NCBI GenBank assembly: GCA_037974335.1
Contig: CM075761.1
Location: 14,513,549 to 14,577,548, forward strand
DNA from: Prionace glauca
Lineage: Eukaryota; Chordata; Chondrichthyes; Carcharhiniformes; Carcharhinidae
Length of the DNA: 64,000 nt
Direction: 5' to 3'
In this document: positions 53,360-64,000 of the stretch, piece by piece
Layout of the letters: every line of letters starts with the position of its first letter
How positions within the stretch are numbered: position 1 is the stretch's first letter
Position numbers and translations under genes: made by a program
Notes under the pieces: model-generated
What the model saw: the letters and a program-made list of their open reading frames with translations, nothing else
The model's database searches: none
What the model was told of the DNA's origin: nothing

Positions 53360-54041
53360 GAGATAGAACATAGAACATAGAACATAGAACATAGAACATT
53401 ACAGCACAAACAGGCCCTTCGGCCCTCGAGTTGCGCCGATCGCATCAACCCCACCAATCTATAGACCTATCTATAACCCCCAATCCCATTAAATCCCATA
53501 TACTCATCCAGAAGTCTTTTAAAAGACCCCAGCGAGTTCGCCTCCACCACCGACGACGGCAGCCGATTCCAATCACTCACCACCCTCTGAGTGAAAAACT
53601 TACCCCTAACATCACCTCTGTACCTCCCTCCCCGCACCTTAAATCTGTGTCCCCTCGTAGCGACCATTTCAACCCGGGGAAATAGCCTCTGAGAGTCCAC
53701 CCTATCTATTCCTCTCAACATTTTATAAACTTCTATCAGGTCGCCTCTCAACCTTCGCCTCTCCAGGGAAAAGTGTCCCAGCTCCCGCAACCTATCTTCA
53801 TAAGGCATGCCTCCCAGTCCAGGCAACATCCTTGTAAATCTCCTCTGCACCCTTTCAATAGCTTCTACATCTTTCCTATAGTGAGGCGACCAGAACTGCG
53901 CACAGTACTCCAAATGAGGCCTGACAAGGGTCCTGTAAAGTTGCAGCATTACCTCCCGACTCCTAAACTCAATCCCTCGATTAATGAAGGCCAGTACACC
54001 ATACGCCTTCTTGACCACCTCCTCCACCTGCGAGGCCGATC
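53360..54041 (-). mobile_element. CR1-B LINE 3' part, fused to CR1-A
   Basis: Five or so tagaaca units, then the C-terminal 186 codons (EEVVKKAYGVLAFINRGIEF to GFNGIGGYR) in one frame. It breaks off at 'ctgcgaggccgatc' (54041). CR1-A in the same orientation starts 24 bases later, at nearly the matching position of the reverse transcriptase. Confidence 0.93.
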
Positions 54042-54064
54042 AGGTGCCAGAAAACCCCCAAACT

Positions 54065-55678
54065 AGATCTCTCTGCTCATCCACACTATTCAAAGTCCTC
54101 CCGTTAGCCCTGTACTCGACACATCTGTTATTCCTACCAAAGTGAATTACCTCACACTTCTCCACATTAAACTCCATCTGCCACCTCTCAGCCCAGCTCT
54201 GCAACCTGTCTAAGTCTTACTGCAAACTATGACACCCTTCATCACTATCTACCACACCTCCGACTTTGGTGTCATCAGCAAATTTACTAATCCACCCAAC
54301 TATACCCTCATCCAGATCATTAATAAAAATTACAAACAGCAGTGGCCCCAAAACAGATCCCTGAGGCACACCACTCGTAACCGAACTCCATGATGAATAT
54401 TTACCATCAACCACCACCCTCTGCCTCCTATCCGCTAGCCAAATCCTGATCCAATTCCCTAGATCACCCCTAATTCCCATACATCTGCATTTTCTGCAGA
54501 AGCCTACCATGGTGAACCTTATCAAACGACTTACTAAAATCCATATACACCACGTCCAATGCCTTACCCCCATCCACCGCTTTGGTCACTTTCTCAAAAA
54601 ACTCAATAAGGTTAGTAACGAACGACTTACCCGCCACAAAACCATGCAGACTATCTCCAATCAATTCATTACTCTCCAAATAACTATAAATCCTATCCCG
54701 AATAATTTTTTCTAAAACATTGCCACAACAGAAGTGAGACTCACCGGTCTATAATTCCCAGGGAAGTCTCTGTTCCCCTTCTTAAACAATGGGACAACAT
54801 TCGCTATCCTCCAATCTTCCGGTACTATACCAGAGGCCAACGACGACCTGAAGATCAGAGCCAGAGGCTCTGCAATCACTTCTCTTGTCTCCCAGAGAAT
54901 CCTGGGGTAAATCCCATCCGGACCAGGGGACTTATCTATTTTCAGACCCTCCAGAATATCTAGCACATCCTCCTTATCAACTGCAACACTGTCAATTCTA
55001 CTCCCCTGCAATCTAGTGTCCTCCTCAGCTATATCCATGTCCCCCTGCGTGAACACCGAAGAGAAATATTGGTTCAACGCCTCTCCAATCTCCTCCGGTT
55101 CCACACATAACTTCCCTCTGCTGTCTGTAACTGGCCCTAATCTTGCCCTAACCTACCTTCTGTTCTTGACATACCTATAGAACGCCTTAGGATTCTCCTT
55201 AACCCTATCAGCCAAAGTCTTCTCATGTCCTCTTTTAGCCCTTCTTAGCTCACTCTTCAATTCCCTCCTAGCCAATCTAAAGTTTTCTAGTGCACTACCC
55301 GAACCCTCACGTCTCATCCGAACATAAGCCTCCTTTTTCCTCTTAACCAACAAGAAAACTTTTTTGGTGCACCACGGTTCCCTAGCCCTACCAATTCCTC
55401 CTTGCCTGACAGGGTCATACCTATCACGGACTCGCAGTAGCTGCTCCTTGAAAAAACTTCACATTTCAGACGTTCCCAGTCCCTGTAATCTCCTAGTCCA
55501 ACCTATGCTTCCTTATTCTCTCCTAATAGCCTCATACTTAAAAGACTCCCAACAGGGTGACCTCTCCTCTCCTTTTTCTAATCTCCACCCATACTACCTC
55601 AACAGACAAGTCCTCATCAAACTTCCTCTCTGACACTGTGATACAATCCCTGACCAATAATGCTACCCCCCCCCCTCC
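54065..55678 (-). mobile_element. CR1-A LINE, middle part without 3' end
   Basis: It starts in the reverse transcriptase ('tctctgctcatccacactat') and runs upstream through [80 protein letters not shown] and the linker RREGSGSALENFRLARRELK into the endonuclease (to about 55678). Several shifts interrupt it. Its own 3' end is replaced by CR1-B. Confidence 0.93.
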
Positions 55679-55695
55679 TAAGTCCTTCTCTACTC

Positions 55696-55947
55696 CGTCC
55701 AGGTTCGATTACTGGCCTCGAGCCATGGTCTGTGTGGAGTCTGCACATCCTCCCCGAGTCTGTGTGGGTTTCCTTCGGGTTCTCCAGTTTCCTTTCACAG
55801 TCACGGATGTGCTGGTTGTGTGAATTTGCCATGCCAAATTCTCCCTCAGTGTACCCAAACAGATGACAGAGTGTGTCAACAAGGGGATTTTCACACTTAC
55901 TTCATTGCAGTGCTAATGTAAGCCTACATGTGATGCTAATAAACAAC
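55696..55947 (+). mobile_element. S3 SINE, head truncated
   Basis: Box B 'aggttcgattactggcc', middle 'gggtttccttcgggttctcc', tail 'acttcattgcagtgctaatg' and 'gtgatgctaataaac'. Confidence 0.88.
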
Positions 55948-56002
55948 TTTTGAGAGCTTGCATTATTCAGAACTGAAGCCTTTATCCGTGCTTCCTGCAT
56001 TT

Positions 56003-56324
56003 AGAATCATAGAATCCTTACAGTGCAGAAAGAGGCCATTCTGCCCATCGAGGCTGTACCAACCACAATCCCACCCTGGCCCTTTTCCTGTGACCCCTCA
56101 TATTTACCCTGTAATTCCCCTGACACTAGGGTTAATTTAGCATGGCCAATCAAGATAACCCGCATATCTTTGGAGTATGAGAGGAAACTGGAGAACCAGG
56201 AGGAAACCCACACAGACACGGGGAGGATGTGCAGTCTCTGCACAGTGCCCCAAGCCTGGTACAGAACGCGGGTCCCTGATGCTGTGAGGCAGCTGTGCTA
56301 AGCTGTGTGCCACTGTGCCGCCCA
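56003..56324 (-). mobile_element. S1 SINE, full length
   Basis: Minus-strand head 'gggcggcacagtggcacaca', a damaged box B, and tail 'ctttctgcactgtaaggatt'. Confidence 0.9.
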
Positions 56325-56345
56325 AAAGCAGAAGTAACTCATTCA

Positions 56346-56573
56346 GCATCTTGAACCTGCTCTGCCCAGAACAAAACAGATCTATTTATATATTAAAAAA
56401 CGTTGACAAGCAGAAAGTATTATTTGTGATAATTAAGGCTTCGAGTACAAGAGTACAGATAATTAAGGCATCTTGAACTTGCTCTGCCCAGAACAAAACA
56501 GATATAATTATACATTAAAAAACGTTGACAAATAGAAAGTACTGTTTGTGATAATTAAGGCTTCGAGTACAGG
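56346..56573. repeat. About 122-bp tandem duplication
   Basis: 56346-56467 and 56468-56573 both begin 'gcatcttgaac' and share 'aaaaaacgttgacaa' and 'gtgataattaaggcttcgag'. The second copy is slightly shorter because an old CR1 fragment follows. Confidence 0.9.
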
Positions 56574-56962
56574 AGGAGGGATGTGTTGTTACAGTTACAC
56601 AGGGTCCCGCTGAGGCCACATCTGGAATATTGTGTGCAATATTAGTCTCCTTTTCTGAGGAAGGATGTTCTTGCTCTCGAGGGAGTGCAGCAAAGGTTTA
56701 CCAGGCTGATTCCGGGAATGGCGGGACTGATGTGTGGGGAAAGATTAATTCGGTTAGAATTATTTCTGCTGGAGTTCAGAAGAATTGGCGGGGGGAGGGG
56801 GTGAATTTATGGAGACATACAATTCTAACAGAACACGGTAAGGTAGATGCTCTCGATGCTGGGGGAGTCCAGAATCAGAGGTCCCAATCTGAAGGTACAG
56901 CATAGACCATTAGGACGGAGGTAGGGAGACAGTTCATCACCCAAAGAATGGTGAGCCTGTGG
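56574..56962 (+). mobile_element. Old CR1 LINE fragment
   Basis: 'ggccacatctggaatattgt', 'ggtttaccaggctgattccg' and 'gtgagcctgtggaattc' follow the order of CR1 reverse-transcriptase C-termini (R-P-H-L-E-Y-C, R-F-T-R, L-W-N). It is strongly decayed. Confidence 0.75.
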
Positions 56963-57504
56963 AATTCTTGCCTCTGTCTTCTATTTTTCTATATAACGCG
57001 TGAAATACATTGAAAACAACACACAGACTCATCACTCGACATAAAATGTTGATTTATTTTGCCAGTGCGACTCCTTATCCCAACATTGAAACAGCAATAC
57101 TTGAAATTCGACAGACACTGCAATGTTTGAGAGCTCAACGTAACTCAATTCATTCAACATAATTCAAGGTCACCTCAACTCATATAGTGAAATTTCAGTC
57201 TCTTTGTCAACTCTCTCAAGGATTGAACCCAACTGATCCATTCCAACTCAGCTGAATTGAAACAAATCCAACAGTTAGCGAAAGGAAATCTTCATGACAA
57301 CAAGGACAAGGCACTTTTGGTAACGGACCTCACTAAGGAGTGAACTTTAGCAGGTAAGAATAACTCTTATGCTGACCGTTCTGCTCCAGGGATTGGTGGA
57401 TTGTGAATGTTCCGACGTTGAGGAAACACAAGGTAAAAAGTCACTTCCGCAAGCCTTTCGGAAATCTGAGGTTCAGAGGTCGAATAGTTGGTCCACCTCC
57501 TGCA
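56963..57504. other. Unassigned
   Basis: No domain or repeat recognised. Confidence 0.4.
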
Positions 57505-57722
57505 AGATGCCTGCTTTCTTTTTCTTTGTTTGTGGGACTCGTGTGTCGCTGGCTGGCCTGCACCGATAAAAGCAAAATATTGCGGGTGATGGAATCTGAA
57601 CCATAAACAGAAGTGGTGGAAAATCTCAGCCCTGTCAAGGTCATCTTGACTCGAAACGTTGGCTCCGCTCTCTTCGCACAGATACTGTCAGACCTACTGA
57701 GGGTTTCCAGTGTTTTCTCTTT
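57505..57722 (+). repeat. S4 fragment and S5 repeat
   Basis: 57505-57562 holds 'gtgtgtcgctggctggcctg', a word from the S4 family. 57568-57722 holds 'ggtggaaaatctcagccctg' and 'cttgactcgaaacgttggct', a pattern common in shark intergenic DNA. Identification is from memory of the pattern. Confidence 0.5.
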
Positions 57723-57795
57723 TTACTTATTGCCTATCAATAGTTATCCTTGGATAGTCCAGAATCAACCACATTGCTGTGTTTCTGAAGTCACA

Positions 57796-58604
57796 TTTAA
57801 TTTAATCCAGATAAATGCGAAGTGAAGCATTTTGGTGGGACTAATGTAGTTAGGGGGAGCTGTACAATAAATAGCAGAACCATCAGGGGACCTGGGTGTG
57901 CAAGTCCACCGATCCTTGAAGGTGGCAGCACAGGCGGTGAAGGTGGTGAAGAAGGCATACGGCATGCTTGCCTTTATAGGACGAGATATAGAGTGTAAAA
58001 ATTGGCGTCTGGTGGTACAGCTACATAGAACGCTGGTTAGGCCATATTTGGAGTACTTGTCCAGTTCTGGTCGCCGCACTACCAGAAGGACGCGAAGGCT
58101 TTGGAGAGAGTGCAGAGAAGGTTTACCAGGATGTTGTCTGGTTTGGGAGGGTCTTAGCTATGAGGAGAGATTGGGCAAACTGGGGTTGTTATCCCTGGAA
58201 AGACGGAGAATGAGGGGAAACCTAATAGAGGTGTTTAAAATTATGACGGATGTGGATAGGGCGAACAGTGGGAAGTTTTTTTTGCCAAGTCGCAGATTAC
58301 AAACTCGAGGGGTCACAGGTTCGGCGGGGGGGGGGGGGGGGGGGGGCGATGTTTAACTCAGATGTCAGAGGGAAGTATTTTACACATAGGGTGGTGGGGG
58401 TCTGGAGAGCACTGCCAAGCAGAGTGGTGGAGGCGAACACTCTGGGATCACTAAAGACTTATCTGGATAGTCACATGAGCAGACTGGGAATGGAGAGATA
58501 CAGAAGAATGGTCTAGTTGGACCAATGAGCAGCACAGGCTTGGAGGGCGGAAGGGCCTGTTTCCTTTGCTGTAGTGTTCTTTGTTCTTGGTTCTATTTAG
58601 TCCA
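57796..58604 (+). mobile_element. CR1-D LINE, 5'-truncated, nested in S4
   Basis: 'QVHRSLKVAAQAVKVVKKAY', GMLAFIGRDIECKNWRLVVQ and SYEERLGKLGLLSLERRRMR, then after the poly-G tract YFTHRVVGVWRALPSRVVEA. The 3' tail is 'gcggaagggcctgtttcctt' and 'ttctttgttcttgg'. A shift lies near 58050. Confidence 0.92.
58326..58346 (+). repeat. Poly-G run of 21
   Basis: An uninterrupted G tract inside the CR1-D coding region. It shifts the frame and could form a G-quadruplex. Its length may be affected by sequencing error. Confidence 0.9.
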
Positions 58605-59004
58605 TACCAGGTGAGGACAGCAGATTCTCTTCCCGGAAGGACATCAGTGAACCAGATGGGTTTTTATCGACAATTGACAATGGTTATTTGGTCATCAGTG
58701 CGTTCTTAATTCCAGACGTGTGTTTTTTTTTTCCGATTCAAATCCCACGACTTGGACACCAGAACATTAGCCGATTTTCTGGATTAATAATCGAAATATA
58801 AAACCACTTGGCCATTGCCTCTTTAATTCCACATACAATGTGAAAGGTTGTACCGTGAAACTTTGTCTGCTCTCAGTTTCCTGTTTGGGAAATGGACTGC
58901 ACTGTCCGCTAATTCCTAATTATTGCAGGTGGAAAAAAGGCTTGTTCAGAAGTTAAGGTTAGAATTTAACGTTTAGTTCCTTCACACAGTTAGCTTTGAA
59001 ATCA

Positions 59005-59147
59005 AAGGAAGATAATGGCTGGAATTTAACCTTCCTGCCCGCCACGGGAATCAGAGCGGGTGAAGAGTGGGCCAATGGAAAGGTCCTGTTGACTCGAGTG
59101 AGGTTTTCCGGTTTCGGGACGAGCAAGGCCATAAAATCCTGTCCGAT
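59005..59147 (+). repeat. Unclassified shark-type repeat fragment
   Basis: 'cctgcccgccacgggaatca' and 'gccataaaatcctgtccg' are word patterns common in shark intergenic sequence. Tentative. Confidence 0.4.
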
Positions 59148-59239
59148 ATTTGAGGGGAGATTCTATGAATGGCTGGGATCGAACTCCATTATACTCTCCA
59201 GCCATCAGAGTTTCACTTCCGGAGAAGCACCTGTGCGCT

Positions 59240-61130
59240 GATCCGAAATGAAAGTGTTGACTGCCGGGATTAGTGTGACTGAGGATAGGAGGGTGGGTTT
59301 AACTTGTAAAAGGGGACGTCCCTTTGGGAGATGGTGGCGGCTCAGGAAGCTGAACCCAGACATGAGGGGCCGGTCCTTGGACTGGTTACAATTAGACAAT
59401 GAATCTTACCAGACCGTCACGGGTTCACGGGGAGGTGTCACTGTATGTTGGGAGAAATGGTGGGCGTATAACCAGGGGTTATATTGTGTTTCTGGGGCCT
59501 GTCGAGGTACGTCCCGAAGGGACATTGATTATGTTCATAATTATGCTGCAGGACCCAGCAGCCAGAATGGATTGGAATCATAGCGGGGAAGCAGGTGCAG
59601 CGCCTCCCCCCTCACCACACCCCGACCCCCTCCCCACCACCCCCGCCCCCCTCCCCAACCCCCAAGTCAGGGCTGTGAGTAAAGGCCACTGAACTGCTGG
59701 TTCAAGTGGAGAATCCTCCACCCACAGCCCAACTGATCAATCCTCACAATTGTCCGATCACAAGCTGGGGACGCAGCAGTGGGTTGGTATTTGTCCCAGT
59801 TAAGAACCTATTGTACCAGGGGGTGCATCACGTAGTGATTTCAGTAGATTTAAATTTAACGGAGATACGGTTGCCTGTAGAGTGTTATATCGCGATATTG
59901 AGCCTTATTGAGAGAACTTTTCCACCAATGCTAAAATTCAGATTTGGTGATATTATTGTCAGTGGTTTACATAAATTTAGATATGATTTTGCTGAGGAAC
60001 CCGGGAAGCAGCGATAAAGGTTTCAAGGCTTTTAACACTGGCACATCGATGATAAACAGCATGGATGATGTTGAACTGGCTCTACAGATTAACCAATTAA
60101 AAAGCAGCTCAGAAAGGTGTCGGCGGATTTAAAAAAAACTGTGGTGAGGTTGGGGTTACAGAGAGCTAGTGATGACTCTACATCGAAAATAAATCATAGG
60201 CAATTGGAGACCCATGTTAAAACGATAAATGAAATAATTAGAGGATCGGAATGCATCCGATCCAGCTGCTCAGAACGAGATGTGTGGAGCGATTTGGGGA
60301 GGGATGGAACAATCTGGAAGGTTTGAGACAGGGGTAGGAACCCTTATGGATCAGCAACCCAGCACCTAGCGGCATTACACACTTACAACAGCACATTGAG
60401 TCCCTGCCAGCTCGGTGTGGCCTCAGACGCTTACCCTTTGCCAGTTGATTGTGGGAAGTCCAAAAACACAATTATAGGGGTGGTTGTAAGTGTGCTGGTG
60501 ACGGGAACATCCTCACAGCCAACATCCCAGTACTGGGTTGGGAATGTGAGAGTCATTTGTGGGAGTGTATATGTTCTTTACAGGAAGGTCCCGCTATATC
60601 TCAGAGTGTGGGAGCAGACTGTGACAGGCACCGACCTCTCCGATTGTCAGAGCAGGGGAGCAGAAGTGAATCTGTGTTCCCAGCACATGAAAGTCTATAC
60701 AAGAGCTCAGTGCGGGTTCAGGAGTACTCGGGCAGAGCCTATAATTGCACAATGGAAGCAATGGCCACCAGCCACATCAACCCACAGGTTGCATACATAT
60801 GGAGTGGGACCTATTGTGTCACCACCAGTGCCCGGTGGGATCAACACAACATGGTGCCAAATACCACACAGCAGTTTCTGTTTTAAACCTGGGCGGAAGT
60901 TCATGTGGTACATCAACGAACAGTACCCATCCCAGAACTTTCTTCAATTCACATCACGGTACATCAAAATTTCATCAATTTACAAGAATACATTTTTCAA
61001 TTTGGGAATGGCACTCCCCCCTTCAAGGAAAACCTGACGGAACTATTGGGTGCAGTCGAGCTGTCACAGAAACATTTCTACCTGACCAACTACAGGAGAG
61101 TCAATGGAAATGGGGATGAGTTTTAACCCA
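59240..61130 (+). mobile_element. Possible retrovirus-like fossil, envelope-like region, broken
   Basis: Fragmentary frames on the plus strand are rich in Cys, Trp and N-glycosylation motifs, resembling a retroviral envelope surface/transmembrane protein more than a host gene. An LTR-like A+T-rich segment with AATAAA follows. The family cannot be named and the element is broken in several places, so it looks old. Confidence 0.3.
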
Positions 61131-62000
61131 GCTATATAGAATAATGCCTCCACTAATGGGAAATATTTAGCAGTTCCAGAAAACGACTTTGGGACACTTT
61201 GCAGCTTATCAAACCCCCACTAAAACAGTTTGGACTCTTTGTCATTGAAACAAATCAAATCAGTTTCATTCTGGAAGCACTTTGCACCCTGACTGACTGA
61301 TGGATTTGATTCAGCGAACGGCCTTTTAAATAATCTCCCACCGGGGCCAAAAGAAAAGAAGAGGAGAGGAGGCTGACCTTTCAACAGTTAACTCAGCAAG
61401 GAGTCCTGTGAAGAACAGTGCAGGAGAGTTGTGTGACTTCTGAAAGGAGCGAATTCAGGTGTCCAGCCAGAAGACTATTGTGTGGCAGAGGAATGAAAAA
61501 GGAAGGTCCAGCAACAAGGACTTTTACTTTTCAAACGGTCCAAGGAGTGGTGAGTGTATTCTCTCAGGCTTCAGAAATTCCCCAATTAGGTCCAGGTTGA
61601 GGAGGGTTCGAGGATTCTTCTTGTTTCTGTGTAAATAGTGTAAATTGTGTAATACTAAAAATTTACGTTGTGTCGTTAGAGTTCACTTACAATAGCATAG
61701 TATTGATTGTCTGTATTTTACTGACTGCGTTTGGTTGGGGTTATTCTTGAATAAAATATTTTTGAATTAACTTTGACGCGTCTCTCTCTCTCTCCCTGTC
61801 TCTCTTTCTCTCATCGTCCATCTTGGTGAGTCACTAAAAAGCCAGAACATAATTCTTGGGGTACAGGACCGCAAAGGGGCCGAGCGCTAGAAACTGCTCA
61901 CTCAAAGGAGTTTACTGGTCAGGAAGAAACAGTGGTCCCTTTCTCTTTCTCTCTCGTGTGAAGCTGTCCCAGTGTGACACTTCTGGGTTGTATTTTACTC
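61131..62000 (+). mobile_element. Possible LTR-like end of the fossil above
   Basis: A polyadenylation signal (AATAAA near 61751) follows an A+T-rich stretch, and a (TC)n tract starts at about 61783. This order fits the R/U5 part of an LTR. No second LTR is visible in the window, so the call is weak. Confidence 0.25.
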
Positions 62001-63120
62001 CCTACAAAACACGGTCGTAGGTGGCAGCCCGGGTAACTCGTGTGTCATGCCGGTGAGCCCACTGGTCAGGAATAAACAGTGAGTCTTTCTTCCTCTCTCT
62101 TGCGGGTTGTGGGTTGAACGGCTGGAAGAGAGAGGCACTCACATTTATCAGAGGCATCCGAGGCCTTCTGCCTGGAGTAAAAGGACTGTTACAGTGCACA
62201 GCACACAAACATAAAACGTCCAACACTCAAACTCATTAATACCCATTGAAAACCCCCCAAAAATGTTGTGAAGCAAATCAGACTAAAGCAGATGCTAGAC
62301 TGAATCTTCACAAGATTCTAGAAGGCAGCCAGCATTTCTATGAAGCCTATTCTAGCATCGTTCAGCCTGGTCCCCTCTCCAGCCTGCCCAGGAGCACACC
62401 CGGAAATGGCATCAATTCCCGCAGCTCACCTCCAGAACAGAGAGCGAGAGAGGTAGAAACAGAGATGAACTCAAAAGGGCAAAACACTGATGGGATCTCG
62501 GGGATCCTGAGTAATATACAAATTCATAAATCATCGATTCATTAGGGAGATACACTGAGTGCAACACAGCCGAGCTTCACTGCGAGCGGGGCACCATGAT
62601 TAAAGAGCACCTCTATCAGACTAACGAGGAACTGAACCCCTATCGCACCAAGGAGTCTCAGGGGTTCGATTTAGCAGCACCCCCACCCGCATCAGGGCTA
62701 CCATTCCCCCACCCGCCCCCCCGCGATCAGAGCGGGCATTCACCCACCCCTCTTCCCCCAAACATTGGACCACTTCCCCTCAGATCACCACGCAGTCAAT
62801 CCGCCCAACCCCTTCCACCCACACCCAGACGGCCATCACCAGCATCCACAGCTCCCACCTCCATTTGTCCTATCCTCACCAATAAATTAAACCCTCCCAC
62901 TGTTCCCCATGAGGTTCCCACTGGGGTCTGCCCCTGTCACTGCTCCCTAGCATAGGCAATGTCAATTTGGCACCATGCCTATGCCAACTTGACAGTGCCA
63001 GTCTGTGACAACAGCAATGCTTAGGCATTGTCAGGCTATTGTCTGCCCATGTCCCTCTCTCCCAGGAGTTACACACATAGGGGACCCTTCAAAATGGTCG
63101 CATTACATAGGTGAGAGTTA
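62001..63120. other. Low-complexity, C-rich, no gene assigned
   Basis: A plus-strand frame at 62596-62955 is proline-rich because of a C-rich tract, with no domain. 62960-63010 has imperfect 'ggcaccatgcctatgccaac' and 'cttgacagtgccag' words typical of a shark interspersed repeat. Confidence 0.35.
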
Positions 63121-63499
63121 AACATGCACATTGGGCTCGATATCCGGTAAGGGGGTGGGGCTTGAATAATATGTTAATGTGTGAAGATGGGTTTGAATTC
63201 GGTTCACACCTGGTGTGGATATGAGCCTGATGAGGCCCCCAGTGAAGGGCAGCAAAATACAGATGGAAAACGCGGGCAAGATTGGCGCTTTCTGGGTTTG
63301 GTCGGATCTTGAGCCCTCGTTTCCATTCCCACAGACAGTGAACGCAAACTCAAGATCTTCCCCTAGATTTTCAGTTTGTTTACATGTTACAATCACATCT
63401 TTGAGTAAAGATTCCATTATCCTTCTCACCACAGATTCTAAACGAATTGCTTCTTGAACTAACTTCCTGAACACATTCTGTCACATATATTTTGCCGTT
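63121..63499. other. Unassigned
   Basis: Overlapping frames on both strands (63118-63474 minus, 63215-63457 plus) have no recognisable domain. Confidence 0.35.
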
Positions 63500-63790
63500 G
63501 TTCACAGGTCAATTAAGTGTCAACCACATTGCTACGGCTCTCGAGTCACATTTAGTCCTGACCACTTAAGGACGACAGGTTTCTTCCCTGGGATATTAGT
63601 GAACCATTTGGTTTTTTTTCTGAAAATCGACAATGCTTTTATGGTCACCAGCAGATTCTGAATTCCAGATATATTTGTTCAAATTCCACTATCTACCGTG
63701 ACAGGATTCGAACACAGATCCTCAGTATGTTAGCCGAGTTTCTGTATGAATAGTCTAGTGTTAAAACCACCAGTCCATAACATCCACACT
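63500..63790 (-). mobile_element. S4 repeat
   Basis: 'ccacattgctacggctctcg', 'gatattagtgaaccatttgg', 'gacaggattcgaacacagat' (box B complement) and 'aatagtctagtgttaaaacc' match the same parts of 18245-18645. Confidence 0.75.
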
Positions 63791-63954
63791 CTGAATGTAC
63801 AACACCACCCTGAGTTCTGGTAACCGAGATACAGCATATTATATACGATGGAGGGCTCCCGGATTGGACAGCACTCACTGTCTCAATCAGGGAGTTCATC
63901 TTCCAATAACACCAGCTGATTGTTATCTTTATATTCATTAAATAAGTTTCTGTG

Positions 63955-64000
63955 TTGCTTTCTGTGTTTCTTTCTCTCAGCCTCTATCTCTCTCTCTCTC
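63955..64000. repeat. Pyrimidine-rich simple repeat at window end
   Basis: 'ctttctgtgtttctttctct' and a (TC)n run reach the last base. Confidence 0.9.

Larger units (their letters stand above)
57760..58828 (-). mobile_element. S4 repeat split by a CR1-D insertion
   Basis: 57760-57795 ('ccacattgctgtgtttctga') and 58605-58828 ('gacatcagtgaaccagatgg', 'ttctggattaataatcgaaa') are neighbouring parts of an S4 copy. A CR1-D lies between them. Confidence 0.75.

Noticed and set aside
59248-59583. Frame with L-T-C and L-Y-C-V-S-G words, looking like an Ig domain
   Set aside because: Spacing, tryptophan position and strand motifs do not fit an Ig fold, and the surroundings resemble a retroviral fossil.
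62596-62955. Proline-rich frame of 119 codons
   Set aside because: It is explained by a C-rich tract; no domain, no splice context.
1-64000. Repeated tagaacat/ttctatg arrays considered as CRISPR-like or satellite repeats
   Set aside because: They are the 3' terminal 7-8-bp repeats of CR1 LINEs, always at the ends of reverse-transcriptase sequence.

Overview
The window looks like nuclear DNA of a cartilaginous fish, most likely a shark. This is inferred from the repeat landscape: CR1-clade LINEs and tRNA-derived SINEs of the kind described from elasmobranchs cover most of the sequence. Host coding content is sparse, intron-rich and vertebrate-like. There is no prokaryotic gene organisation, CRISPR array, rRNA or intact tRNA gene.

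Host genes. (1) On the minus strand at 16290-17854 are three spliced exons of an immunoglobulin-superfamily gene: a leader, a germline-joined V-J exon and a C1-like constant exon, with matching phase-1 junctions. I found no recombination signal and no transmembrane exon, so it reads as a non-rearranging V-J-C1 receptor whose 3' end is not identified. (2) On the minus strand at 28828-36079 is an apparently intact two-exon GPR139-like rhodopsin-family GPCR of about 394 residues. Its intron of about 6 kb is full of repeats. (3) On the plus strand at 13243-13461 is a possible last exon of an immune-type receptor with a Y-A-N-V tyrosine motif. Weaker exon-like segments lie at 4780-4901 and 13902-14027 (minus).

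Repeat labels used below (mine). CR1-A, B, C and D are the main LINE subfamilies, told apart by reverse-transcriptase sequence and 3' tail: A and B end in TTCTATG repeats, C in TTCTTATG, D in TTCTTTG. CR1-E to H are older or minor types. L2-like is a second LINE lineage. S1, S2 and S3 are SINEs sharing one tRNA-like head (box B GGTTCGATTCC) but carrying three different tails. S4 and S5 are other shark-type interspersed repeats. R1 is an unclassified repeat with inverted-repeat structure.

Layout. 1-13 kb: LINE/SINE mosaic with nested insertions. 13-18 kb: Ig-superfamily exons among SINEs. 18-28 kb: LINE-dense, including a 604-codon uninterrupted CR1-B reading frame. 28-36 kb: the GPCR with repeats in its intron. 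37-56 kb: mostly CR1-A/B/C/D copies and SINEs, including a CR1-A with endonuclease and ORF1-esterase remnants and another with a 707-codon frame. 56-64 kb: older repeats, a probable broken retrovirus-like fossil around 59.2-62 kb, and low-complexity DNA.

The nesting gives a relative order: CR1-A copies sit inside CR1-C, D, G and R1, CR1-B inside R1, CR1-D inside S4, and an S1 inside the L2-like LINE. CR1-A, CR1-B, S1 and S2 are therefore the youngest layers.
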